Assembly (NCBI GenBank): GCA_049282355.1
Contig: JBAPTW010000444.1
Location: 5,961 to 69,960, forward strand
DNA from: JAGTVB01 sp049282355
GTDB lineage: Bacteria > Pseudomonadota > Gammaproteobacteria > HK1
Direction of reading: 5' to 3'
Length of the DNA: 64,000 nt
Position 1 is the stretch's first letter; every line of letters starts with the position of its first letter. A program made the translations under genes and the position numbers. The notes beneath the pieces are model-generated. The model worked only from the letters and a program-made list of their open reading frames with translations, searched no databases and was not told where the DNA came from. Of the stretch, positions 17,478-26,446 are shown piece after piece.

Positions 17478-18353
17478 TCAAGAACTTGAAATCATCTCCA
17501 CGTCCTCGTCCACCCGCACATAACCGGTCATGTCCCTCGCAATACAAATGATGTCGGTAATTTCTCCGTCGCGGCCTTTCATTGCGCTGCGGGAAAATAG
17601 GATCGGTAACCGGCGACCATCCTGGGCAATAAAGCGTGCCTCGATATTGCTGATCACACCGGTTCGGATCAATGCTTCGAGCCAGATACCCATGAAGGCA
17701 CCCGCCTGCTCCGGCTCTGCCTCCTCGAAGACATCCCCAATAGACATGCCGATCAAGGCGCTATCCGGATAACTGAGCATTCGGTATGCCGCTGGATTGG
17801 CCGATTTGATGATGCCTTGCGGGTCAAGCACGAGAAGTGCTTCACCCATGGTCTGGATGATGTTCTCCAAATACTGTTTAGCCCGATCCACCTCTGCGGT
17901 GCGCGCTGCAACTTTCTCTTCAAGAATGCGGTTCAGCGCCCGTTCCCGCTCGATAAGTCTAAAATAAGTGCTGATCTTGTTGATCAAGAGATTGTCGTCG
18001 ATGGGCTTGAGCAGGTAATCCACCGCCCCAATGGCATACCCTTTGCGCTGAAACTCCTCAGTCTTATAGGCGGCAGTCAGGAAAATGATTGGAATGTCTG
18101 CCGTCCGGCGGCGAATTTTCAACATGGATGCGGTCTGAAATCCGTCCATATCGGGCATATGGACGTCTAAAATGATCAGATCGATGTCCCCTGCACTCAG
18201 CGCTATCTTTAGCGCCTCCGGTCCCGACTGGGCCTCGAGAATCCCGACATCGATGTGCTTCTCGATGAGCGTGCGCAAGGTATACAAATTGTTCTTATTG
18301 TCATCCACTAGCAGCAGCTTAAAATTGGAATGCCGCTTTGTGACGACCGCCAT
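17478..18353 (-). CDS. Response regulator with REC, coiled coil and PAS domains
   Basis: A 291-residue protein. The receiver domain (about 11-130) has phospho-acceptor D63 in LIILDVHMPDMDG and the Lys of YLLKPID. A coiled coil follows (about 130-170, with ILEEKVAARTAEVDRAKQYLE). A PAS domain ends the protein (about 165-280, with GEALLVLDPQGIIKSANPAA). There is no DNA-binding or catalytic output domain. The ATG lies one base after the stop of the hybrid kinase upstream (TAACATG), so the two are co-transcribed and probably one phosphorelay. The output likely works by protein contact (inference). Confidence 0.88.
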   Translation of the reverse strand: MAVVTKRHSNFKLLLVDDNKNNLYTLRTLIEKHIDVGILEAQSGPEALKIALSAGDIDLIILDVHMPDMDGFQTASMLKIRRRTADIPIIFLTAAYKTEEFQRKGYAIGAVDYLLKPIDDNLLINKISTYFRLIERERALNRILEEKVAARTAEVDRAKQYLENIIQTMGEALLVLDPQGIIKSANPAAYRMLSYPDSALIGMSIGDVFEEAEPEQAGAFMGIWLEALIRTGVISNIEARFIAQDGRRLPILFSRSAMKGRDGEITDIICIARDMTGYVRVDEDVEMISSS

Positions 18354-18354
18354 G

Positions 18355-20730
18355 TTAGGCTCCCTCGGTGCCCACTGATGAGGCCGGCGTTTTGAGATAG
18401 TCGGCCAAGAGATCTCTTAGCTCCATTGGGTTCACCGGCTTGATAAGCACATCGTCCGCACCCCGGGCCAGACAAGCTTGCCGATCCAATTGGTCTGCCC
18501 GCGTAATCAATGCCACCACAGGAACCTCGCGTAGCTTTGCGCGCGCCCGCAGGCGCGCGATCACATCGAAACCACCCATTCCTGGCATCATAATGTCCAT
18601 TAGCACCAAATCAAAGTCACCGTCCGCAGCGAGGGTCTCCAGCGCTTCGGTGCCATCGCCTGCTGCAGTCACCTCTAGACCCCAATGCTCCAATACCGGC
18701 ACCAACTCCAACAGATTTTTCATTTCATCATCAACCACAAGGACTCTGTGAGTGGAAAAATCCGCATCCGGAAACGGTTGTTGCTCAACACCTGCCGCCT
18801 CATCGGCCCTTGATTCATCGCCCGCCCCTTGTGCGGAGGCCGGCTCAAACACCAGCGGCAAGAAAAGGGCAAAGATTGACCCACAACCTTCTTCGCTAAG
18901 CAGGCCGATGCGCCCCCCCATCAATTGCGCGAGTTCGCGGCTGATGGATAACCCTAGCCCACTGCCGCCGTAACGGCGGCGGGTCGAGCCATCCGCTTGT
19001 TTGAAAGCCTCGAAGATAAGCTCGTGCTTGCCCTTGGGGATGCCAATTCCAGTGTCGTGTACGCTGAGCATCACCGGTCTCTCAGCCGCATCGGCTTCGG
19101 CGCTGCGGCTCAGCTTAACCTGAACCTCGCCTTCACGGGTAAACTTCACGGCATTCGAGAGGAAATTCTTCACGATTTGCGAAACGCGATCGCCGTCCGA
19201 GACGATGGAGCGCGGCGCGTCGTGGTCGATCTGCAGGCTGAGCACAATTCCTTTGGCATCGAACTGAGGGCGCACCAGCTCGATCAACTCGGCCAGCATG
19301 TTTGGCAGCTCCAGTTGTTCAATGCGAAAGATCGTTTGCCGCGCTTCGATACGGGAAAGGTCCAGAACATTATCAATCAACGCAGCGAGATCATTGGCGC
19401 ACTGATAAATCACTCGGGCCTGCTTGGCCTGATCAGCAGACCCGTTTTGCACTGGTCTTTCAGCCGAAAGCTTGGAAAGCAATAGGATGGAGTTCAGTGG
19501 TGTTCGCAGCTCATGGCTCATGTTGGCCAAAAACTCTGACTTGTAGCGATTGGATTCCTCAAGCTCTCTTGCATGATCCCGCAGCGCTTGACTTTTTTGC
19601 GCGTGTTGCTCGGCTAGCTCGCTTAAGTTCTCTGCCAGCTTACGCAGTTCAGGCGGGCCGCGCCGGGTGAACTGAACCGCCTCGTCGCCCTTGAGCACCT
19701 GCCCGATGTTATCGGTGAGCTCTTGCCCAAATCCCTCTGCGCGCACCGCCGCCCAGCGGGCAACGACGAACACGATGATGATCAGCACCAACACGATGGA
19801 GAGAATTCGCGTCACTAGGGTGCGGCGAAACTCGGTGATGGGATTGGGGTCGACGCGCCGCCCTACCCATAAGGGCCCAGACTGCTCTGTCACAAACAAC
19901 GGCGCCCAGATAACCTGCTGATCGCCTTTTTTCCAAAGCGCAAAGTTGCCTTTGGCAAAGATCTCCTCCAGTCCGGGAAAATCCCGGAACGCCGTTAGCT
20001 GCGCATCGGCGGGCTTACCATACCGCAGATAGGTGCCGTCATTGTGCACCCAGTAGGTGTCTCGAAAAGCCCTGGCGAGCCCCCCCACGTCAACATTAAT
20101 CACCACCGACCCGACGGGACGCCCGCCAGCGGAGCGGGTGGTAGACGAGGGGGGATATCCAATGATGGGGCTGATTACCCGCAGCATCATGAAGTGGCGC
20201 GGATCCTCTAATGCCGCATGGGGATCGATACTGATCGGACCAATAAGAAAACCCCCGGGATTTAGCCGCATACCCGCCTTGATAAAGGCTTCCGAGGGGC
20301 GGTCAGGCTCACCCTCTCCTGGCTTGAGCTGGAGGGTTTTGCTATCTCGCTCTAGCCAGAACTGCACTTTACCGTTGCGGTCAAAAAACAAAATTTCGGC
20401 GATATCGAGCTGATCCCGCAAAAAATCATTGAGCCAATTGGCATAACGGGACCGGGCCGTCGCCAACGGAATGGCGTCTTCGTTATGACCATCGGGTGTT
20501 CGAAAAGCCCCCGGTTCGGGAAGCTTGGCGAGAAGGCGCACCGTCTCATTGCGACTCGCCAGATGCTGATCCAGATCACGAAGCTCGGCCCTAAGGTTCT
20601 GCAGATGGGCTTCATGGTGCAAGAATTGGACACTATCGAGGACCAGAGGGACATTGATAAATACGCCAGCAAGAAGCGGCGTGAGGCCGAAAAGACACAA
20701 AAACAGAAACAGTTGCGTTCGAAGCTTCAT
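18355..20730 (-). CDS. Membrane hybrid sensor histidine kinase
   Basis: A 791-residue protein. A membrane helix near residues 5-25 and another near 305-325 (ILSIVLVLIIIVFVVA) enclose a periplasmic sensor region of about 280 residues, probably a Cache-type fold. A HAMP-like linker and coiled coil lead to HisKA (EFLANMSHELRTPLNSILLLSKL, read in part) and HATPase with FLSNAVKFTREG, DTGIGIPKG and YGGSGLGLSISREL. A C-terminal receiver domain carries LVLMDIMMPGMGG. It is coupled to the REC-PAS gene directly downstream and divergent from the FG-GAP/TPR locus at 21043. The sensed ligand is unknown. Confidence 0.92.
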   Translation of the reverse strand: MKLRTQLFLFLCLFGLTPLLAGVFINVPLVLDSVQFLHHEAHLQNLRAELRDLDQHLASRNETVRLLAKLPEPGAFRTPDGHNEDAIPLATARSRYANWLNDFLRDQLDIAEILFFDRNGKVQFWLERDSKTLQLKPGEGEPDRPSEAFIKAGMRLNPGGFLIGPISIDPHAALEDPRHFMMLRVISPIIGYPPSSTTRSAGGRPVGSVVINVDVGGLARAFRDTYWVHNDGTYLRYGKPADAQLTAFRDFPGLEEIFAKGNFALWKKGDQQVIWAPLFVTEQSGPLWVGRRVDPNPITEFRRTLVTRILSIVLVLIIIVFVVARWAAVRAEGFGQELTDNIGQVLKGDEAVQFTRRGPPELRKLAENLSELAEQHAQKSQALRDHARELEESNRYKSEFLANMSHELRTPLNSILLLSKLSAERPVQNGSADQAKQARVIYQCANDLAALIDNVLDLSRIEARQTIFRIEQLELPNMLAELIELVRPQFDAKGIVLSLQIDHDAPRSIVSDGDRVSQIVKNFLSNAVKFTREGEVQVKLSRSAEADAAERPVMLSVHDTGIGIPKGKHELIFEAFKQADGSTRRRYGGSGLGLSISRELAQLMGGRIGLLSEEGCGSIFALFLPLVFEPASAQGAGDESRADEAAGVEQQPFPDADFSTHRVLVVDDEMKNLLELVPVLEHWGLEVTAAGDGTEALETLAADGDFDLVLMDIMMPGMGGFDVIARLRARAKLREVPVVALITRADQLDRQACLARGADDVLIKPVNPMELRDLLADYLKTPASSVGTEGA

Positions 20731-20965
20731 GGTAAGGTGTGCTGGTAGTATTGGTGAGTGTCGCTTGCCCAGGCGGGCGAAGATGAATGCTCAACGGCCA
20801 AGCCACGTTGACTTGCCTGTCTTCCTTGCGCCTCAGTAGGCAATTGGGCTCAATAGATAGTGTGTTTGATGTCGCGCTACGCATCCGCGCCAGCATGTGT
20901 CATGTAGGTTCGTGCCAGGTGGCCGTTGCTTATGGAAGGCAAGAGCTACCCTACCTTTTAGAGCC

Positions 20966-21001
20966 TTAGAATTGATGCTTTCGTTAGAATTGATGCTTTC
21001 G
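20966..21001. repeat. Tandem duplication of an 18-base unit upstream of the FG-GAP gene
   Basis: TTAGAATTGATGCTTTCG occurs twice back to back with no mismatch, 41 bases before the GTG of the FG-GAP gene. It lies in the 312-base gap divergent from the hybrid kinase, where both promoters should be. A doubled operator or a replication slippage product are both possible. Confidence 0.7.
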
Positions 21002-21042
21002 CATGTTCTGGGAAACTTTCGCTGACCATCGGCTCGATTACC

Positions 21043-22797
21043 GTGCAAGGGTTTACAACACTTCTGTTTGCTGGGTTGCTGCTGGCGAATACTGACAGCG
21101 CGCACGCTGCTTCGCCTCCTACCCCAAGTCATCGGGCGCCGCTATCGACAATGCCTGTCTTCTCCGAAATGGGCGCACAACTGGGCATTGACTTTAAGCA
21201 TTTTAATGGCATGTCTGGCAAGTTCTACTTCCCAGAGATCGTCGGCGCAGGTGCCGCATTGTTGGATTGCGACAACGATGGCGATCTGGATCTGTACCTC
21301 GTCCAGGGAATCATGCTCGAGGAAGGCCAAGCGCCATTCCCGCCGGCGGCCGGCCGAGCGCTTAGCGACCGGCTCTACCGTAATGACCTGGTGGTGCAGA
21401 CCAATGGTACCCCTCGACTGCACTTTACGGACATAACCGAAGCGAGTGGCATTCAAGAGCACGACTACGGCATGGGTGCAGCGACTGGGGACATGGACAA
21501 CGACGGCTTTGTCGACCTCTACGTCACCAACTTCGGCCCTAACCGAGTGTGGCACAACCAAGGCAACTGTACGTTCAAGGATTGGACCACAGGCGCCGGA
21601 GTGGGTGATCCTCGCTGGAGCGTCAGCGCGGCGTTTTTCGACTATGACCGTGACGGGTGGCTCGATCTCTACGTCGGCAACTATGTCAACTTCACTGTCG
21701 CTAAGCATCGGCCTTGCTATGCTCCCACCAGCGCTCAAGACTATTGCTCACCGCAAATTTATGAACCGCTTCAAAACCACCTTTATCGTAACCGAGGCGA
21801 CGGAACCTTCGAGGATGTGTCTGTGCGGACAGGCATTGGCCGTGAGTCGGGGGGTGCGCTTGGGGTGGTCACGGCGGACCTCAATGGAGACGGTTGGGCG
21901 GATATCTATGTTGCCAACGATGGTCGCCCCAATCAGCTGTGGGTAAATCAGCAAGATGGCACTTTTCAGAACGAAGCGCTGCTGGCGGGCGCGGCGGTCA
22001 ATATGGACGGTGCCGCCGAAGGCAGTATGGGAGTCGATGCTGCAGACTTTGACGGCGATGGGGACGAAGACCTGTTCATGACCCACATCAGCGATGAAAC
22101 CAATACCATCTATATCAATAACGGTCAGGGCTGGTTTCAAGACCAGTCGGCACAAACGGGCCTAGGAGCACCGAGCCAGGGATATACCGCCTTTGGTACC
22201 GCCTGGGTTGACTATGACAACGACGGGTGGCTCGATTTATTCGTCGCCAATGGGGAGGTGAAGATCATCCCGGCGCTTGCCCGCACAGGCGATCCATACC
22301 CCCTGCATCAACCCAACCAACTGCTGCGCAACCTGGGCAACGGGCGCTTTATAGACTTCACTGAACAGGCTGGCGAGGCCTTCAAGCTTTCGGAAGTGAG
22401 CCGTGGCGCTGCCTTCGGAGACGTCGACAACGATGGCGACATCGATATCGTGGTCACCAACAATAATGGGCCGAGTCGACTGTTGCTCAATAATGTCGGC
22501 AATCGGTCCCATTGGTTGGGTCTGCGCCTGCTCACTGGCGCCGGCCGAGACGCGGTGGGTGCGCGCGTCGTCGTCTACCGCTCGTCCCAACCGCCGCTCT
22601 GGCGGCGGATACGCACCGACGGCAGTTACGCTTCGGCCAACGACCCGAGAGCGCACTTTGGACTCGGGAACAACCCGCAGGTGACTTCGATAGAGGTCCG
22701 TTGGCCGAGCGGCCGCATTGAGCAATGGCGAGGTCTTCCCGTGGATCGCTACTCGAACCTACGGGAGGGTGAGGGTCAGTTGCTGAGAAATCAATAA
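21043..22797 (+). CDS. Secreted FG-GAP/VCBS repeat protein with ASPIC/UnbV domain (CRTAC1-like)
   Basis: A 584-residue exported protein with a signal peptide (LLFAGLLLANTDSAHA-A). It then has repeated calcium-binding-like FG-GAP/VCBS units such as DCDNDGDLDLYLVQG, DMDNDGFVDLYVTNFG, DYDRDGWLDLYVGNY, DLNGDGWADIYVAND, DFDGDGDEDLFMTH and DVDNDGDIDIVVTNN. Together these predict a beta propeller. The C-terminal about 90 residues (LGLRLLTGAGRDAVGARVVVY to SIEVRWPSGR) match the ASPIC/UnbV domain. The start is GTG 21043. The TPR gene begins five bases after its stop. Homologous proteins occur in the locus at 38375 and 40437. Biochemical function unknown. Confidence 0.9.
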   Translation: MQGFTTLLFAGLLLANTDSAHAASPPTPSHRAPLSTMPVFSEMGAQLGIDFKHFNGMSGKFYFPEIVGAGAALLDCDNDGDLDLYLVQGIMLEEGQAPFPPAAGRALSDRLYRNDLVVQTNGTPRLHFTDITEASGIQEHDYGMGAATGDMDNDGFVDLYVTNFGPNRVWHNQGNCTFKDWTTGAGVGDPRWSVSAAFFDYDRDGWLDLYVGNYVNFTVAKHRPCYAPTSAQDYCSPQIYEPLQNHLYRNRGDGTFEDVSVRTGIGRESGGALGVVTADLNGDGWADIYVANDGRPNQLWVNQQDGTFQNEALLAGAAVNMDGAAEGSMGVDAADFDGDGDEDLFMTHISDETNTIYINNGQGWFQDQSAQTGLGAPSQGYTAFGTAWVDYDNDGWLDLFVANGEVKIIPALARTGDPYPLHQPNQLLRNLGNGRFIDFTEQAGEAFKLSEVSRGAAFGDVDNDGDIDIVVTNNNGPSRLLLNNVGNRSHWLGLRLLTGAGRDAVGARVVVYRSSQPPLWRRIRTDGSYASANDPRAHFGLGNNPQVTSIEVRWPSGRIEQWRGLPVDRYSNLREGEGQLLRNQ

Positions 22798-22801
22798 GCA
22801 G

Positions 22802-24532
22802 ATGGGCACTGGCTCTCTTGGAGGATCGTCCTACGCTTGGCTTTCTCTGCTTGCCGTACCGAGGCTGAGGCTGTGGTGCACTTTGCTTTGCCTCGGCCTG
22901 GCGGGCATGGCTGGAGCTCAACCGATTGACCGAGAACGCCTGCTCCAAGTACCTCCGCCTGACCTCAGTCAAGTGGAGGAAAGAGTGCGCAGTGAATTGA
23001 AGGCGGCCGCAACGGAGTTCTCCAAGATGGCGGCTATTGCTGACATCTCGGACCGGGAGCTGGGGTCGGCTTACGGCGAACTCGGCGGAGTCTACCACGC
23101 CCATCACATAGATGACGCAGCCGCCGCTTGTTATCGCAACGCCGAACAGTTGGCACCGCAGGAATTTCGCTGGCCGTACCTGCTCGGCTATCTCTACCAG
23201 GGACAAGGTCGGCTGGAAAAGGCCGCCGCAGCCTATCGGCGCGCTCAAGCCGTGCACCCAGACTACCAGCCACTGCACTTGCGTCTAGCCGATGCGTATA
23301 TCTCTCTTAACCAACCCGAGCGGGCGCGGCCACTGTTGCAGCCTGCCTTGGAAACGAAGGAAACCCACGGTGCTGCTGCCTATCGGCTCGGCAAGGTCGC
23401 CCTGCTGGAGGGCGACTATGAGGAGGCTGTCCAGTGGCTTCAGCAAGCCTTGGTCGCCGCGCCGCAAGCTGACCGGGCCCATTATCAGCTCGCCATGGCT
23501 TACCGCGGGCTCGGCAACATCGCCGCGGCGCGCGCTCACGTCACGCAGCGTGGCGACATCGAGCCGCCGTATCCCGATCCGGTCGTGCAGACGCTCGAGC
23601 AACTCATCGCCGGTGCCCGCGCTCATTTATACCGCGCCATGCAGGCGGTGTGGGCCAAGCGATTCGGCCTGGCAGCGCAAGAATTTCGTCAGGTGATTAC
23701 CCTCGAGCCGGAAAATGTGTCCGCCCGAGTGGGCCTGGCGCGGGCGCTGTATCTCATAGGCAAGCCCAATGAGGCCCAGACAGCACTCGAAGCAGCATTG
23801 GCTCAAGCACCCGAAGATGCACAGGCTCATTATTTTTTGGGGCGCCTACTCCAAGAAACCGACTCGGATGCAGCGGCCAAAGTCCATTATGAGGCGGCAT
23901 TGGCCGCTGATCCGCAGCATGGCGGCGCACACTTCTTCCTGGCCAATGCTTTGATGCGTACCGATCAATTCGAGCTTGCGGCAATGCACTATGGGAAGGC
24001 TGTCGAGCTGCTGCCAGAAGATCTACCCGCGCGTCAGCTCGAGGCAGTCGCACTCATCGCCACCACAGCACAACATCCCAGGGCCCGCGAGCGCCTGGAG
24101 ACAGCGACCGCCTTGTACCCGAATGACGCGGTGCTCAAACAGGCCCTGGCACGGTTACTGGCCGCGAGCCCGAACGCTGCCCTACGCGATGGCAAGCGGG
24201 CCTTAGCCCTCGCCAGAAGCTTACTCGAGCAGGTCAATAGCATTGAGCACGCGGAGACGGTCGCCATGGCCTATGCGGAGCTCGGGCGCTATCGAGAAGC
24301 CGCCGCCTTCCAGCAAGCGGCCGTCGACGCGGCAGTCCAATGGGGAGGCATGGACCTCCTGCCGAGACTGCAGGAAAATCTGCGGCACTACCAGGAAGAC
24401 AAACCCTGTCGGAATCCTTGGCCTCCCGACGATCCGGTGTTTTATCCTCGCCCAATGCGGGCTCTGGAGGCGGAGGGCATCATTGCCACGACGGTAAGCC
24501 AACCCCCTCCAGCGCCCTCGCCAGTCAGATAG
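22802..24532 (+). CDS. Exported TPR-repeat protein
   Basis: A 576-residue protein with a hydrophobic export signal ending LGLAGMAGAQP. A long run of tetratricopeptide repeats spans about residues 80-510; units such as RWPYLLGYLYQGQGRLEKAA and AHYFLGRLLQETDSDAAAKV are clear. The C-terminus is Pro-rich (PWPPDDPVFYPRP). It starts five bases after the FG-GAP/ASPIC gene, so they form a two-gene operon. The same pairing of TPR and FG-GAP/ASPIC occurs at 40437 within one polypeptide. A scaffold role for the FG-GAP partner is inferred. Confidence 0.88.
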   Translation: MGTGSLGGSSYAWLSLLAVPRLRLWCTLLCLGLAGMAGAQPIDRERLLQVPPPDLSQVEERVRSELKAAATEFSKMAAIADISDRELGSAYGELGGVYHAHHIDDAAAACYRNAEQLAPQEFRWPYLLGYLYQGQGRLEKAAAAYRRAQAVHPDYQPLHLRLADAYISLNQPERARPLLQPALETKETHGAAAYRLGKVALLEGDYEEAVQWLQQALVAAPQADRAHYQLAMAYRGLGNIAAARAHVTQRGDIEPPYPDPVVQTLEQLIAGARAHLYRAMQAVWAKRFGLAAQEFRQVITLEPENVSARVGLARALYLIGKPNEAQTALEAALAQAPEDAQAHYFLGRLLQETDSDAAAKVHYEAALAADPQHGGAHFFLANALMRTDQFELAAMHYGKAVELLPEDLPARQLEAVALIATTAQHPRARERLETATALYPNDAVLKQALARLLAASPNAALRDGKRALALARSLLEQVNSIEHAETVAMAYAELGRYREAAAFQQAAVDAAVQWGGMDLLPRLQENLRHYQEDKPCRNPWPPDDPVFYPRPMRALEAEGIIATTVSQPPPAPSPVR

Positions 24533-24574
24533 GGATGGAACATTTAGTCCTTCATCCTGCCATTCAAGCCTGTA

Positions 24575-24982
24575 TCATTGCGCGGCAGGGGCTTCTGGGG
24601 TTTGCGCTTCCTCTACATCCTCTGTCGTTTCGGGTTCGACAGGCGTTTCAGCAGGCGCTGCTTGCTCTGGCGCCTTCGCTTCGGCGGGAGCAGAAGGGAT
24701 GACAATTGGCACCACGACTATTGGCGCCGAGGCCAAGGGAACCCCCCAGCCGGGATACCCCCAGCCTCCCCAGCCCGGTCCCCCCAAGGGGTAACGCCAG
24801 TAAGGACCGCTAGCCCATCTTGGATAGTAACGATACCCCCAAGGGTTGCCCCCCCATCCGCCCCAGCCATAGCCTCCCCAGGGGCCGCCTCCTCCCCAAA
24901 AGGCTTTGCTGGCCTGCAGCGGCAAAACGGCGGCCGCCACGACAATCAACACTCCGAGCGTTCTTGTCAAACTTCTCATCAT
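24575..24982 (-). CDS. Secreted Gly/Trp/Tyr-rich protein, sulfur-globule-like
   Basis: About 135 residues. A signal peptide (LTRTLGVLIVVAAAVLPLQASKA) is followed by FWGGGGPWGGYGWGGWGG and more Gly/Trp/Tyr/Pro repeats, then VVVPIVIPSAP and an acidic Pro/Glu/Ala tail. AAGGAG lies eight bases before the ATG at 24982; the frame is open further upstream but without support. The signal peptide and first repeat closely match the protein at 26084 (AVVLPLQSANAWGGGGPWGG), so the two are paralogues. The acidic tail is absent from the other copy. A role in the envelope of sulfur globules is inferred from composition only. Confidence 0.75.
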   Translation of the reverse strand: MMRSLTRTLGVLIVVAAAVLPLQASKAFWGGGGPWGGYGWGGWGGNPWGYRYYPRWASGPYWRYPLGGPGWGGWGYPGWGVPLASAPIVVVPIVIPSAPAEAKAPEQAAPAETPVEPETTEDVEEAQTPEAPAAQ

Positions 24983-25160
24983 CGTTTTTCTCCTTAGCAC
25001 GCTTTGGCGAGTCGAAGGGTAGAAGACCGCAAGAATGAGTGCAACCGCAACAAAGCCATAATGGCTCCCACAAAAAACGCTCACAATGATACAGATCAAA
25101 GTACCCCGTGCTTTTTTTCCCGGTGCAGGGCCGTCAACCAGCGGTGGCTAAAGACGGTTG

Positions 25161-25802
25161 TCACCAGGGAAAAAAGGAATTCATGAAAGACATGGGGCGC
25201 ACGAAATGATAGGTGCCGACTGCCATATCACGGCTCATCGTACCAGTATTCACGGTCATGGCCTGCACCGATTGATTCATCGCTAGCACCGATTGATTGA
25301 GGGTGCCGATGGACTGGTTCATCTCGGACATGTTGACCAGCATCGGCTCAAGGGTATTCATTTTGCGCGACATCTCGCCCATATCCGTTTGCATCACCGC
25401 AATGTGCCCGCTCATGCGGGTCACGGTGGCATCCATCGTGCTGATCTTGTCCGCCATCTCATGGACACGGGTGGTCATCGACTCGACACTTTCAGACAGG
25501 TGCTGGACGCTTCTCGCCATCATGTTCATATGTGGCTCCATCGTCGGATCGATAGCAGCCGCCATGATGTGCATATCCCGGGTCAAGCTGTAGATCAAAA
25601 AGAACCCATAGGCCGCAAGGATGATAAATGCGAACAAAGAAGGGTACACAACCAATTCCCAACGTCGGGCACTCGCCTCGAAGCTCTTGGCAAAACGCTC
25701 TAAAGAAGCGTCGCCAGCCAGTGGAACGCTAGCAGCCCCTGCCGACGGTTGTTCTGGTGGCAACGACGGGTGCGTTCCCGTCTCGGGATCTTTGGTCGGC
25801 AT
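25161..25802 (-). CDS. Membrane-anchored Met-rich coiled-coil protein
   Basis: A 213-residue protein not assigned to a known family. A Pro-rich N-terminus is followed by one membrane helix (about 52-72, VVYPSLFAFIILAAYGFFLIYSL in part). A long heptad region then follows in which Met, Ile and Val occupy core positions (SVQHLSESVESM, MADKISTMDATVTRM, NQSIGTLNQSVLAMNQSVQAM). The C-terminus ends in a short hydrophobic SFMNSFFPW. It lies between two sulfur-globule-like genes. The Met-rich core could indicate metal contact or merely heptad packing. Confidence 0.7.
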   Translation of the reverse strand: MPTKDPETGTHPSLPPEQPSAGAASVPLAGDASLERFAKSFEASARRWELVVYPSLFAFIILAAYGFFLIYSLTRDMHIMAAAIDPTMEPHMNMMARSVQHLSESVESMTTRVHEMADKISTMDATVTRMSGHIAVMQTDMGEMSRKMNTLEPMLVNMSEMNQSIGTLNQSVLAMNQSVQAMTVNTGTMSRDMAVGTYHFVRPMSFMNSFFPW

Positions 25803-25986
25803 CTAATGTCCCTCGAGACTGTTGACCTGCTTATCGAGAAGTGGGTTTGACCTCAGCCGCCAACGCAATATTGCTTGCCGGCTGAATATTATGATTCGAT
25901 TATACCCCCATCCACCCTAGTTATTGATGTTTTTGTCACACACCGCCCTTCGCTGACAAAGAACGCACGGGCATCACCAATTCTTC

Positions 25987-26015
25987 TTGACAATATCGTA
26001 AAGTACTTATATTCT
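25987..26015 (+). promoter_or_regulatory. Sigma-70-type promoter for the sulfur-globule-like gene
   Basis: TTGACA at 25987-25992 and TATTCT at 26010-26015 are separated by 17 bases. Transcription would start near 26022 and leave a leader of about 60 bases before ATG 26084, which has AGGGAG seven bases upstream. A perfect -35 box suggests strong constitutive expression. Confidence 0.6.
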
Positions 26016-26083
26016 TTTAATACGAGTTGTGGCACATCCAGGCTCGTGAAGAATATTGAATAATTAACGAAGGGAGATAGGTC

Positions 26084-26392
26084 ATGAATAAGCTTTCTAA
26101 AGTCCTCGCTGCTGCTGCGGTCGCCGGTGCCGTGGTACTGCCGCTACAGTCTGCCAATGCCTGGGGCGGTGGCGGCCCGTGGGGTGGTAACATGTTCGGC
26201 ATGGACTTCGGCCAAAGCACGGGCTACGGCTATCCGTACTACGGCGGTGGCGGTTGGGGCGGACCCTATGGCGGTGGTTATCCTGGCTACGGCTATGGCG
26301 GCTATCCGGGCTATGGGGGCTACGGCGGCGGCTACGGCTATGGTGGGGGGGCTCCAGTAGTTGTGGTACCGCAACCAACACACCCCAAGTAA
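26084..26392 (+). CDS. Sulfur globule protein-like secreted protein
   Basis: A 102-residue protein with a signal peptide (MNKLSKVLAAAAVAGAVVLP, then LQSANA). The mature part is almost wholly Gly, Tyr, Trp and Pro (WGGGGPWGG, GYPGYGYGGYPGYGGYGGG), ending VVVVPQPTHPK. Size, export signal and composition match the sulfur globule proteins of Allochromatium vinosum, which coat periplasmic sulfur. AGGGAG precedes the ATG and a consensus promoter lies upstream, fitting an abundant protein. Gly-rich sequence alone is weak evidence for homology. Together with the hydrogenase, it supports a sulfur-oxidising host. Confidence 0.7.
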   Translation: MNKLSKVLAAAAVAGAVVLPLQSANAWGGGGPWGGNMFGMDFGQSTGYGYPYYGGGGWGGPYGGGYPGYGYGGYPGYGGYGGGYGYGGGAPVVVVPQPTHPK

Positions 26393-26446
26393 CCTTCTCC
26401 GAGACGGTGTACAGGGAGGTACGCCGTCCATCATTAAAACAGCTTC

